NCBI GenBank assembly: GCA_026397675.1 | Contig: JAPLUH010000143.1 | Location: forward strand, 1-7,623 | Source of the DNA: Verrucomicrobiota bacterium | GTDB lineage: Bacteria > Verrucomicrobiota > Verrucomicrobiia > Limisphaerales > UBA9464 | Direction of reading: 5' to 3' | Length of the DNA: 7,623 nucleotides | In this document: positions 1 through 7,297 of the stretch, piece after piece | How the letters are laid out: every line of letters starts with the position of its first letter | Numbering within the stretch: the stretch's first letter is position 1 | Position numbers and translations under genes: made by a program | The notes under the pieces: model-generated | Told to the model about the DNA's origin: nothing | The model's database searches: none | The model's input: only the letters and a program-made list of their open reading frames with translations

Positions 1-390
1 TTGCCGTTGTGGCGTCCTCGTACGGCCAACATCGCCGCCATTGAAGCCAAGCGGCAACAGGCCTCCGCAGTCCTCACCGTTGCCCGGCGCGAGGTGGAAC
101 GTCGAGTGGTCAGCGCCAGCCGCGGTTATGATTCCCGACTCGCCGAATTGGCCCACTGGCGGTCTGACGTGGTGTCCCAGTTCGAGTCGGCCGCTGAATT
201 GGCGGATCGCCATTATCGGCTTGGAGCCGTTCCGGCCACGATTTATGTCGAGCTTCAGAAGCAGTACCTCGATGCGGTCGAAGCCCACTTAGACACTCGG
301 CGGGAGGCTCTGGCTGCGCTCCTCGAACTCGAGCAGGCCACCGGTCTGAATCTGATCCACGCTTCGAGCACCCAACCGGCCCGGCCATGA
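1..390 (+). CDS. Outer-membrane efflux channel, TolC/CzcC-like (3' end only)
   Basis: This is the C-terminal 129 residues of an outer-membrane factor, the trimeric channel of a tripartite efflux pump. The reading frame is open to the left edge, so the TTG at base 1 is most likely an internal Leu codon and the true start lies upstream. The opening residues LPLWRPRTANIAAIEAKRQQ match the 'LPLFxRxxGxIAxAEAxRxQA' segment typical of the second half of the OEP fold. They are followed by long amphipathic helices rich in Ala, Glu and Arg (periplasmic alpha-barrel), then YRLGAVPATIYVELQKQYLDA, a motif common in CzcC-type proteins, and a final helix ending in EQATGLNL. The stop overlaps the pump gene by 4 bp (ATGA at 387-390), which ties it to CzcA-type export. 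The assignment to the OEP family is firm; the metal-specific name CzcC is inferred from the neighbour. Confidence 0.88.
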   Translation: MPLWRPRTANIAAIEAKRQQASAVLTVARREVERRVVSASRGYDSRLAELAHWRSDVVSQFESAAELADRHYRLGAVPATIYVELQKQYLDAVEAHLDTRREALAALLELEQATGLNLIHASSTQPARP

Positions 391-3300
391 TCCAACGACT
401 TCTCGAATTCTCCCTGCGCCAGCGGGCGGTGGTCTTGTTGGCGACGATGGCCTTATTGGTCGTGGGTATTTGGTCGGCCCGGGAATTGCCGATCGATGCG
501 GTTCCTGACATCACCCAGCCGCAGGTTCAAATCAACACGCAGGTTCCTGCCCTTGCGCCCGAGGAAGCCGAAGTGCTGGTGACCCGGATCCTCGAGCAGG
601 AATTGGCCGGACTGCCGCAGCTCCATGAACTGCGATCGCTCACCAAGTACGGGCTCTCGCAGGTCACTCTTCAGTTCGAGGATGGCGTGGATATCTACCG
701 GTGCCGCCAACTGGTGGCCGAGCGCATCCAATCGGTCCGGAATCGTCTACCGGCGGGAGCCGACCCAGCCTTGGCTCCGATTTCCACCGGTCTGGGCGAG
801 ATCTTCTATTACACCTTGTCGTGGAGGGCCGATGCCACCCACCGCCCCGCCGATGCCTTTGCTCAACTGCTCGAACTGCAGGAAACCAAAGAATTCATCG
901 CCAAGCCCTTCCTGCGCTCCACGCCCGGGGTCGCTGAGATCAACACCATTGGTGGTTTCAGCCGACAAATTGTCATCCAGCCGGATCCGGAAAAGTTGAG
1001 GGAAGCCAACCTGACCTTCGCCGAGTTGGCTGAGACGATCCGTCGAAACACCGAGAACACCGGCGGTGGCGTCATCCATCGCGGGGGACGCCAGTTGGTA
1101 TTCCGGGCGGCCACCAAGCCCACCACCCTCGACGAGATTGGGAACCTGCCCGTAAAGTATGCCGCGGCTGTTCAGCCCTTGAGGGTCCGCGATTTGGCCG
1201 AGGTTCGCATCGATGCGGCGCCCCGGACCGGTGCGGCCACGCAGAATGGTGAGGAGACGGTGCTGGGTACTGTGATGATGCTCATGGGTGAGAATAGCCG
1301 GATCGTCGCCCACCGCGTAGGCCTCCGGATCGCGGAGCTACAGGCGCGCCTGCCCCGGGGGATCGAAGTCCAAGTGGTTTATGACCGGTCTAACTTGGTC
1401 GATCGCACCGTGGGTACCGTGAAGCGTAATTTGTCGGAAGGGGCCGTGCTGGTGGTCGTGGTGCTTCTGCTCCTGTTGGGCAACGTTCGCGCTGCGTTGA
1501 TTGTGGCGTGTGCGATTCCGCTGTCGTTCCTGTGCGCGATGATCGGCATGGCCCGATTTGGGATCTCCGGCAATTTGATGAGTCTCGGAGCCGTGGACTT
1601 TGGCCTCATCATCGACGGGGCCGTGGTGATCGTGGAGAACATCGTCCGTCAGTTAGCCCATCGCCAGCATCAGTTGGGTCGGGTTCTCACGGTCGAGGAG
1701 CGCCATCGGACGGTGCTCGCGGCGGCCCGCGAAGTGGGCTCACCGGTGTTCTTCGGGGTGCTCATCATCACCATCGTGTACTTGCCAATCCTTTCGCTGA
1801 CCGGGGTGGAGGGTAAGATGTTCCAGCCGATGGCCCTCACGGTGATGTTGGCCCTCGGCGGCGCGCTGGTCTTGGCTATGACACTCATGCCGGTGCTGGC
1901 GTCGTTCTTTTTGGGCGGCTCGGTGAGCGAGACGGAAAACGCCCTCATGCGCTGGCTCCAGCGTGTGTACTCGCGGGTGCTGGCGCTGGGTATCGCCGGC
2001 CGTGGCTGGGTGGCCGGCGGAGCGGTCGTGCTGTTCGTGGCTTCAGTGGCTCTGTTCCTGCGGTTGGGCGCGGAGTTTGTTCCGACCCTCGATGAAGGGT
2101 CTACCACCTTTGCCTTGTTTCGACCCGTAGGTCAGAACATCGACGATTCGGTTCAGGATCAATTGCGCACCGATGAGCGCATACGGTCCCGATTCCCCGA
2201 GGTGACCCATATTTTTTCTCGGATTGGAACTTCTGAAGTAGCCACCGATCCCATGGCCCCCAACGAATCCGATTTCTACCTGAGCTACGCGCCGAGAGAG
2301 ACCTGGCGCAAGATCGACGGTCGTCCGGCCACCAAGGATGAGTTGGTGGATCTCATCCGTCAGGACATTGAGACGACATTCACCAACACCACCGCCATTG
2401 CCTCCCAACCGATCTCGATGCGTTTCAACGAGATGCTGGAGGGCGTCCGTGCCGACTTGTCCATCAAGGTGTTCGGCAATGACTTCGACCAGATCGACAC
2501 CATCGCTGCCCGCATTAAGGAGCTCCTGGAACCCTTGCCCGGGCACGATGAGATTGAACATGAGACGGCGGGTCGCAGTGCCATGCTGACCCTGAATCCG
2601 CGCCGGGAGGTCCTTCTGGCGCGGAACTTGTCGGCGAGCGCCCTCAATGAGGCGGTCTCGGTGGCGCTGGCCGGTCAGGAAGTGGGGCAATTTGCCCATG
2701 GGACCCATACTCACAGTATCGTGGTGCGGTTGCGCGGTGACTTGCGCAATGACGAGGCCCAGATCCGGGCGCTGCCGGTGCGGGTGGGTGAATCGGGCAT
2801 GGTGCCGCTGGGCCAGTTGGCCGAACTCACGACCCTGGAGTCGGTGCAGCCGATCCGCCATGAGAGCGGTCGTCGCCGGGTGGCCCTCATGGTCAACCTG
2901 AACACGTCCGACATCGAAGGGTGGGTTCGCAGAGCTCAGGCGATTCTAGAGGAAAAGGTGACGCTGCCGGATGGCTACATTATTGAGTTCGGGGGGCAAT
3001 TCAAACGGCTCCAGGAAGCCCGTTCCCGGCTGATGATCGTCGTGCCGTTCACGCTTCTGCTGATCTTTGGTATCGTATTTATGGCCTTTGGCAGCCTCCG
3101 TCAGGCCCTTCTCATTTATTCCGGAATCCCGTTGGCGGTGACCGGGGGTGTCTTGGCGCTGTGGTTGCGGGGCATGCCCTTCAGCATCACGGCTGCGATC
3201 GGATTCATCGCCCTGAGTGGCGTGGCTGTGCTCAATGGCATGGTGATGGTCAGTTGCTTTAACCGGCTCCGAGAGGAGGGGTTGGGAGTGATGGAGGCTG

Positions 3301-3554
3301 TCTTGTCCGGTGCCGTCAGTCGCTTGCGACCGGTACTCATGACCGCGATGGTGGCCTCGCTCGGGTTCGTGCCGACAGCCATGGCCACGGGCGCGGGAGC
3401 CGAGGTGCAGCGACCGTTAGCCACGGTGGTCATCGGAGGCATCCTCAGTTCCACCTTGCTGACCCTCATCGTGTTGCCCGTGCTCTACGGATGGTTTGAG
3501 CGGGAGAAGCTTTCTGGTATCGAGAAAACCTCTCAGAAGTCTGTGCCGGTGTAG
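387..3554 (+). CDS. czcA: CzcA-type heavy-metal efflux RND transporter
   Basis: A complete 1055-residue inner-membrane proton/metal antiporter of the HME-RND family (CzcA is about 1063 residues, CusA 1047). It starts with one transmembrane helix (about 13-30) and the conserved ELPIDAVPDITQPQVQINT. A periplasmic domain follows, then a helix bundle from about 350 to 510. Helix 4 carries D404-F-G, D410 and E417, equivalent to D402/D408/E415 of CzcA, the proton-relay residues and hallmark of divalent cation (Zn/Co/Cd or Ni) pumps; CusA-type pumps have a different pattern here. A second periplasmic domain contains ATDPMAPNESDFY and SMRFNEMLEGVRADL, and the last helices start near 883 (FIALSGVAVLNGMVMVS). 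The ATG overlaps the stop of the channel gene (ATGA) and has no Shine-Dalgarno, so translation is probably coupled. The reading frame looks intact. The exact metal cannot be read from the sequence. Confidence 0.95.
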   Translation: MIQRLLEFSLRQRAVVLLATMALLVVGIWSARELPIDAVPDITQPQVQINTQVPALAPEEAEVLVTRILEQELAGLPQLHELRSLTKYGLSQVTLQFEDGVDIYRCRQLVAERIQSVRNRLPAGADPALAPISTGLGEIFYYTLSWRADATHRPADAFAQLLELQETKEFIAKPFLRSTPGVAEINTIGGFSRQIVIQPDPEKLREANLTFAELAETIRRNTENTGGGVIHRGGRQLVFRAATKPTTLDEIGNLPVKYAAAVQPLRVRDLAEVRIDAAPRTGAATQNGEETVLGTVMMLMGENSRIVAHRVGLRIAELQARLPRGIEVQVVYDRSNLVDRTVGTVKRNLSEGAVLVVVVLLLLLGNVRAALIVACAIPLSFLCAMIGMARFGISGNLMSLGAVDFGLIIDGAVVIVENIVRQLAHRQHQLGRVLTVEERHRTVLAAAREVGSPVFFGVLIITIVYLPILSLTGVEGKMFQPMALTVMLALGGALVLAMTLMPVLASFFLGGSVSETENALMRWLQRVYSRVLALGIAGRGWVAGGAVVLFVASVALFLRLGAEFVPTLDEGSTTFALFRPVGQNIDDSVQDQLRTDERIRSRFPEVTHIFSRIGTSEVATDPMAPNESDFYLSYAPRETWRKIDGRPATKDELVDLIRQDIETTFTNTTAIASQPISMRFNEMLEGVRADLSIKVFGNDFDQIDTIAARIKELLEPLPGHDEIEHETAGRSAMLTLNPRREVLLARNLSASALNEAVSVALAGQEVGQFAHGTHTHSIVVRLRGDLRNDEAQIRALPVRVGESGMVPLGQLAELTTLESVQPIRHESGRRRVALMVNLNTSDIEGWVRRAQAILEEKVTLPDGYIIEFGGQFKRLQEARSRLMIVVPFTLLLIFGIVFMAFGSLRQALLIYSGIPLAVTGGVLALWLRGMPFSITAAIGFIALSGVAVLNGMVMVSCFNRLREEGLGVMEAVLSGAVSRLRPVLMTAMVASLGFVPTAMATGAGAEVQRPLATVVIGGILSSTLLTLIVLPVLYGWFEREKLSGIEKTSQKSVPV

Positions 3555-3620
3555 GAGTTTCTTTGGTGCGGCCACCGCAATAAAGGTCGGGTTGATATCA
3601 CGGAATTCGTCCGCCACCTT

Positions 3621-3626
3621 GGGGGT
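3621..3626 (+). promoter_or_regulatory. Possible ribosome binding site of hpf
   Basis: A G-run (GGGGGT) ends 3 bases before the ATG at 3630. It can pair only imperfectly with a CCUCC anti-Shine-Dalgarno (one G-U pair), and the spacing is shorter than usual. It is the only purine-rich stretch upstream of this start, so it is offered as a weak candidate. Confidence 0.35.
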
Positions 3627-3629
3627 AGC

Positions 3630-3986
3630 ATGAAGTTCATCCTAGCAACTCACAATGTCACCCTGACCGACGCCATCGAGCAGCACGTGCTCCAGCAAAT
3701 TGACAAGCTGGAGCACATTGACCGTTGGTTGATCGATGCTCGGGTTACGTTGGAGCGGGACCATGTGGCCCACTCGCCGGAGAAACAGTACAAGTGCGGG
3801 ATCCGAATCGGTGTCAGCGGCAACGATTTGTTTGCCGAGGATCGTGAGTCGGATCTTTATGCGGCCATTGACCTCGCAGTGAAGAAGCTCCAAGCGCAGC
3901 TGCGGGCTCGGCACAGCAAGGTCAAAGCCAAGACCCACAAGCAGGCAGCCCGCCTGAAGGAACGTCGCCGCGTTGAGCCCGCCTGA
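3630..3986 (+). CDS. hpf: Short ribosome hibernation promoting factor (HPF/RaiA family)
   Basis: A 118-residue protein of the sigma-54 modulation/RaiA family, which binds the decoding region of the 30S subunit and silences ribosomes under stress or in stationary phase. It begins MKFILATHNVTLTDAIEQHV (beta strand then helix), continues with strands covering RVTLERD and YKCGIRIGVSGNDLFAED, and carries the family signature DLYAAIDLAVKKLQAQL at residues 75-91. It lacks the C-terminal dimerisation domain of long HPFs. Its length is near E. coli RaiA (113) and above E. coli HPF (95). Residues 85-114 form a strongly basic tail with about 13 Lys/Arg and one acidic residue, unlike the RaiA tail I recall. 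It follows a 75-bp gap after czcA and overlaps the next gene by 14 bp, so it appears to head the following unit. The family is clear; whether it acts like HPF (100S dimers) or RaiA (blocks dimers) is open. Confidence 0.9.
   Translation: MKFILATHNVTLTDAIEQHVLQQIDKLEHIDRWLIDARVTLERDHVAHSPEKQYKCGIRIGVSGNDLFAEDRESDLYAAIDLAVKKLQAQLRARHSKVKAKTHKQAARLKERRRVEPA
3956..3962 (+). promoter_or_regulatory. Putative Shine-Dalgarno of the amidohydrolase gene, inside hpf
   Basis: GAAGGAA lies inside the 3' end of hpf, 10 bases before the TTG at 3973. It is the best Shine-Dalgarno-like sequence in the window. It favours the TTG start over the in-frame GTG at 3991 or TTG at 3997, neither of which has a comparable purine tract. 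Confidence 0.5.
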
Positions 3987-5304
3987 TCCTGTGATCTTGC
4001 GAGCTAGAACGGTTGTTCCGGTCACCGCGCCGCCGATCCACGACGGCGCGGTTTGGATTTCCGGGCATCAGATCCGTGCCGTTGGTCCGTGGTCGGAGAT
4101 TCGGGAAATCCAGCAAGTCGCTGCGGGCCCGGTGACCGACTTGGGCGAGGTGGCCGTCTTTCCTGGACTGATCAATGCCCACTGTCATCTCGACTACACA
4201 GCGATGACGGGCCTTTTGACGCCACAGCGGGAGTTCCCCGACTGGATCAAGGGCATCTTAACCCTCAAGTCCCAATGGACCGATGCGGAGTTCGAGGCCT
4301 CGTGGCTGCTTGGGGCTCGGCAGCAGTTGGAGACCGGGACGACCACCGTCGCCAACATCGAGACGCGCGCTCATCAGTTGGCCAGCCTGCGTGCGGCGAC
4401 CCCGCTGCGCATTTTTTCCTTTCTGGAAATGACTGGCATTCGTTCAGGCCGCGAGCCGGAACGAATTCTCGCCGAGGCTATAGACGTTCTGAAGTCCTTG
4501 CCTCCGAACCGGGGTGGCGTTGGGCTTTCGCCGCATGCCCCTTACTCGACGTCGCCAGAACTCCTGAGGGTGATTGCCGACGCGGCCCGCCGGGATGGTT
4601 GGCGCATCACCTGCCATGTCGCGGAGTCCCAGCCGGAGTTCGACATGTTCATGTACCGTCGGGGATCGCTTTTTTCGTGGCTGGAGAATCAACGACCCAG
4701 CGCCGACTGCGGACTGGGATCCCCAATCCAGCACCTTCATCGGTACGGCTTGCTCGACTCGCCCCTGATGGCCGTTCACGTCAACTGCCTCTGGGGCGAC
4801 GATGCCCTTCGTCTGGCCGCCCGAGGTGCCACCGTGATCCACTGCCCGCGTTCGCACGCGTATTTCAGCCATCCCCGGTTTCAGCGCGAGGCGCTCACGG
4901 AGGCGGGGGTTCCCATTTGCATCGGCACCGACAGCCTGGCCTCCACGAAGGCCTCCCGCAACGGACCTCCGGTTTTGTCGCTGATCGACGAATTGCGGGC
5001 GGTGGCCTCCGATGATCCGGGTTTATCACCGCGTCAGATCCTCGCCGAAGTAACGATGAATCCGGCGCGTGCCCTGGGCCTTAAGTCGGTGGTGGGAGAA
5101 CTTAAGTCCGGCGCCTTGGCCGACCTTCTGGTGATCCCGTATGGCGGCTCAGTGTCGACGGTGGAAGAAGCATTGATCCATCATCGTGGGTCGGTTAGTG
5201 CCACGATGATTGGCGGCCGTTGGGAATGGATCGCTCCTGGATCTTCCATGCCTGTTTCCAATTCTGGCCTCACCTCGAGCCCTAGTTTACAGCCCAGCCC
5301 ATGA
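3973..5304 (+). CDS. Metal-dependent amidohydrolase (TRZ/ATZ/deaminase type)
   Basis: A 443-residue cytoplasmic hydrolase of the amidohydrolase superfamily, in the branch with S-adenosylhomocysteine, guanine and aminodeoxyfutalosine deaminases. The layout is standard: an N-terminal beta-sandwich part (about 1-60), a TIM barrel, and a C-terminal return to the sandwich (ARALGLKSVVGELKSGALAD). Visible metal and catalytic residues are H70-x-H72 in FPGLINAHCHLDYT, H215 and E218 in CHVAES, H269 in VHVNCLW, H290 in IHCPRSH and D320 in IGTDSLAS, so a mononuclear metal site looks intact. HAPYS and SLIDELRA also occur in the H. pylori-type aminodeoxyfutalosine deaminase as I recall it, but the substrate is not proven. 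The start is taken as TTG 3973 because of the GAAGGAA upstream; GTG 3991 would shorten it by six residues. The last 20 or so residues are a Ser/Pro-rich tail outside the fold. It overlaps hpf by 14 bp and the SDR gene by 4 bp (ATGA). Confidence 0.9.
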   Translation: MSPPDPVILRARTVVPVTAPPIHDGAVWISGHQIRAVGPWSEIREIQQVAAGPVTDLGEVAVFPGLINAHCHLDYTAMTGLLTPQREFPDWIKGILTLKSQWTDAEFEASWLLGARQQLETGTTTVANIETRAHQLASLRAATPLRIFSFLEMTGIRSGREPERILAEAIDVLKSLPPNRGGVGLSPHAPYSTSPELLRVIADAARRDGWRITCHVAESQPEFDMFMYRRGSLFSWLENQRPSADCGLGSPIQHLHRYGLLDSPLMAVHVNCLWGDDALRLAARGATVIHCPRSHAYFSHPRFQREALTEAGVPICIGTDSLASTKASRNGPPVLSLIDELRAVASDDPGLSPRQILAEVTMNPARALGLKSVVGELKSGALADLLVIPYGGSVSTVEEALIHHRGSVSATMIGGRWEWIAPGSSMPVSNSGLTSSPSLQPSP

Positions 5305-6020
5305 ACATCGCTATTCCTCAGACCATCCTCGTCAGCGGGGCCGCCGGCGGGTTGGGTCAGGCGCTGGTTGCTGAGCTAGCCGGGGTCGGTCATCGAGTCC
5401 TGGCGGGCTGGCACGAGACTCCATTGCCAGCATTGATCCCCGGAGTCGAAGCCGTGGCACTTGACGTCACCTGCGACGACTCTTGTGCCGCGGCGGCCGC
5501 TGTGGCGCTGGCGTGCTGGGGCCGGATCGATGCGGTCATTCATGCGGCTGGCATCACCTGCGACTCGCTGTTGGCCCGAGCGCAGCCCGAGGATTGGGAT
5601 GCGGTGTTCGCGGTGAATGTCGACGGTGCCCGGCGATTGGCCCGGGCCACCTTGCCTCTCTTGGCAGGGCAGGGCGGCGGGCACTGGATTAGCATCGGTA
5701 GTCACGCAGGCCAGGCAGGGTCCGCGGGCCAGGTGGCCTACGCCGCATCCAAGGCGGCACTGAATGGCCTGACACTCTCGTGGGCCCGCGAGTTTGCGGC
5801 GCACAATGTTCGGATCAATACAGTGCTTCCGGGAGTCCTGCCCACCCCCATGACCGAGTCGCTGGATCCATCGGTGATGCATGCTTACGCCCAGGCCAAT
5901 GTGCTGGGTCGCATCAACGATCCGGCCGAGGTGGCCCGATTCATCGGCTTCCTTCTGACGACCCACAACATCTCCGGTCAGGTCTTCGCGCTCGACAGCC
6001 GGGTCCACCGTTGGGCGTGA
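5301..6020 (+). CDS. FabG-like short-chain dehydrogenase/reductase (SDR)
   Basis: A 239-residue classical SDR, the size of FabG (3-oxoacyl-ACP reductase, about 244). The Rossmann nucleotide site reads SGAAGGLG at 12-19 (Ser in place of the usual Thr of TGxxxGxG). D55 in ALDVT, HAAG at 81-84 (NNAG in most FabG) and N106 follow. The catalytic set S134, Y147 and K151 (YAASK) is complete, and RINTVLPGVLPTPM is typical for the family. The C-terminus GQVFALDSRVHRWA departs from the FabG ending 'TGQxxxVdGG', so the substrate side may differ. It starts at the ATG in ATGA, overlapping the amidohydrolase stop, with no Shine-Dalgarno. It lies directly before bioF, so reduction of an acyl intermediate leading to pimeloyl thioester is a reasonable inference but unproven. 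It could equally be a generic SDR. Confidence 0.9.
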   Translation: MNIAIPQTILVSGAAGGLGQALVAELAGVGHRVLAGWHETPLPALIPGVEAVALDVTCDDSCAAAAAVALACWGRIDAVIHAAGITCDSLLARAQPEDWDAVFAVNVDGARRLARATLPLLAGQGGGHWISIGSHAGQAGSAGQVAYAASKAALNGLTLSWAREFAAHNVRINTVLPGVLPTPMTESLDPSVMHAYAQANVLGRINDPAEVARFIGFLLTTHNISGQVFALDSRVHRWA

Positions 6021-6052
6021 CCCGGCCGGCGGTTTCGGGCCATTCTCTGCCC

Positions 6053-7297
6053 ATGCCCGAGCCGTTCGAGGAAACCCTGCGCCAGCGCTTGGAGGCGGTG
6101 CGTGCCCAGGGACTGTGGCGATCCCTGAGGCCCGTGGACCATCGCACAAAGTCGGAGTTGGAGACCGGCGGCCACCGGTTGGTCTCCTTCGCGGGCAACG
6201 ATTACCTCGGGCTTTCCTTGCATCCCGCCGTGCTAGAGGCCGCGGTCCGGGCGGTTTACGACTGGGGCGCCGGTTCGGCGGCCTCTCGACTCATCAGCGG
6301 ATCGCTGGGGGTGCATCACCATCTCGAGGAAACGCTCGCTGAATTCCTCAGCACGGAAGCCGCCCTGGGATTTTCCACCGGTCATGCCGCGGCCACCGGG
6401 GTGATCCCGGCCCTCGTGGGCTCGGGCGATGTGGTGATTGTGGACCGCCTAGTGCATGCCTGTTGCGTGGATGCGGCCCGGCTCTCCGGTGCGAAACTGC
6501 GAGTGTTCCGCCACAACGACCTCGACGATTTAGACCGCATCCTCCGATGGGCTTCCGCCTTGCCGCGCAATGATTCTGGCGGGCCACGAGTCTTGGTGGT
6601 CACCGAGAGCGTCTTCTCCATGGATGGGGATTCGGCCCCGCTGGCCGAACTGGTTGAACTTAAGGATCAGCACGGGGCCTGGCTCATGCTCGACGAGGCT
6701 CACAGCACCGGGGTGATGGGTCCGGAAGGCCGCGGCCTCGCGGCGCAGCTGGGATTGGGTGAGAGGATCGAAGTCCGCATGGGAACCCTGGGCAAGGCGC
6801 TGGGGGCTTCCGGCGGTTTCATTGCCGGTTCGCGGTCCTTGATCGATCTCTTGGTGAACCGCGCCCGCAGTTTCATTTTCTCCACGGCTCCCGTTCCTGC
6901 GGCTGCTGCTGCTGCCACCGCCGCTCTCGAACTCATGATCACCCGGGACGGTGAGGAGGCGCGCCATCAATTGCGATCGGTCGCAGCGGCAGGAGCCCGA
7001 GTGGTGAACCGGGCGTTCCAAGAGCCGTTGGGTTTTGCTTCATCCGAAGGGTTCGTCGGCCACATCTTGCCGGTGCTCGTGGGTGAGGAGGCCGCGGCCG
7101 TGGCCTTGGCGGACCGTCTGAGAGCAGCCGGAGTCTGGGTGCCGGCCATCCGCCATCCCACGGTGGCCCGGGGTTCAGCCCGCCTGCGTCTCACCTTCAG
7201 CGCCGCTCACTCCGCGGCCGACCTGGACTGTCTGGAGGAGGCCTTGAACATGGCTTGCATCCAAACTGCTCTCACCCCTTCTGGATGGACCCTCTGA
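6053..7297 (+). CDS. bioF: 8-amino-7-oxononanoate synthase (BioF)
   Basis: A PLP enzyme of the alpha-oxoamine synthase family that condenses L-alanine with pimeloyl-ACP or -CoA to give 8-amino-7-oxononanoate (KAPA), the first step of biotin ring assembly. With the ATG at 6053 it has 414 residues (E. coli BioF 384). Visible are FAGNDYLGLS (46-55), GAGSAASRLISG (72-83), H135 stacking on PLP, E185 in TESVFSMDGDSAPLAEL, D214 and H217 in LMLDEAHSTG, the PLP lysine K248 in GTLGKALGASGG, and the BioF-type C-terminal AIRHPTVARGSARLRLTFSAAH. The frame is open upstream into the SDR gene. A GTG at 6017 would overlap the SDR stop as GTGA and add 12 residues, but the ATG start gives the family-normal N-terminus (FEETLRQRLEAVRAQGLWR). 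No Shine-Dalgarno precedes either. A run of six alanines at 283-288 is coded partly by four GCT repeats. BioA follows with a 1-bp overlap. Confidence 0.94.
   Translation: MPEPFEETLRQRLEAVRAQGLWRSLRPVDHRTKSELETGGHRLVSFAGNDYLGLSLHPAVLEAAVRAVYDWGAGSAASRLISGSLGVHHHLEETLAEFLSTEAALGFSTGHAAATGVIPALVGSGDVVIVDRLVHACCVDAARLSGAKLRVFRHNDLDDLDRILRWASALPRNDSGGPRVLVVTESVFSMDGDSAPLAELVELKDQHGAWLMLDEAHSTGVMGPEGRGLAAQLGLGERIEVRMGTLGKALGASGGFIAGSRSLIDLLVNRARSFIFSTAPVPAAAAAATAALELMITRDGEEARHQLRSVAAAGARVVNRAFQEPLGFASSEGFVGHILPVLVGEEAAAVALADRLRAAGVWVPAIRHPTVARGSARLRLTFSAAHSAADLDCLEEALNMACIQTALTPSGWTL

Noticed and set aside
2043..2861. Long antisense open frame (272 codons) opposite czcA
   Set aside because: It lies wholly opposite a strongly conserved pump gene, its translation shows no recognisable motif, and long antisense frames are expected in GC-rich coding DNA.
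3567..3579. Hairpin TGCGG-CCA-CCGCA just after the czcA stop, considered as a terminator
   Set aside because: The stem is only 5 bp with a 3-base loop and is followed by ATAAAG, not a T-run, so it is too weak to call an intrinsic terminator.
3555..3629. Promoter, BirA-type operator or riboswitch in the only intergenic gap
   Set aside because: No pair of -35/-10 boxes with proper spacing and no TTGTAAACC-type BirA half sites were found; GATATC and GAATTC palindromes occur but are of no special meaning. The gap is too short for most riboswitches.
4053..5015. 320-codon open frame inside the amidohydrolase gene on the same strand
   Set aside because: The translation is rich in Arg, Gly, Pro and Cys without family motifs, while the overlapping frame has a complete metal-binding set; it is a frame shadow.
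5780..6052. Upstream extension of the bioF frame into the SDR gene (91 extra codons)
   Set aside because: The extension is out of frame with the conserved SDR C-terminus and reads as low-complexity shadow; BioF proteins begin near the ATG at 6053.
5376..6149. 257-codon antisense open frame opposite the SDR and bioF start
   Set aside because: No recognisable domain, and both genes on the + strand carry full catalytic motifs; a shadow of high GC at third positions.
6902..6913. Four GCT repeats as a possible phase-variable tract in bioF
   Set aside because: The repeat unit is three bases, so copy changes keep the frame, and the run is short; it only encodes part of an alanine stretch on the protein surface or helix.
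5301..7297. SDR plus alpha-oxoamine synthase read as a sphingolipid pair (3-ketosphinganine reductase and serine palmitoyltransferase)
   Set aside because: The oxoamine synthase has BioF-type motifs at its C-terminus and is followed directly by an unmistakable bioA, so a biotin role is far more likely.
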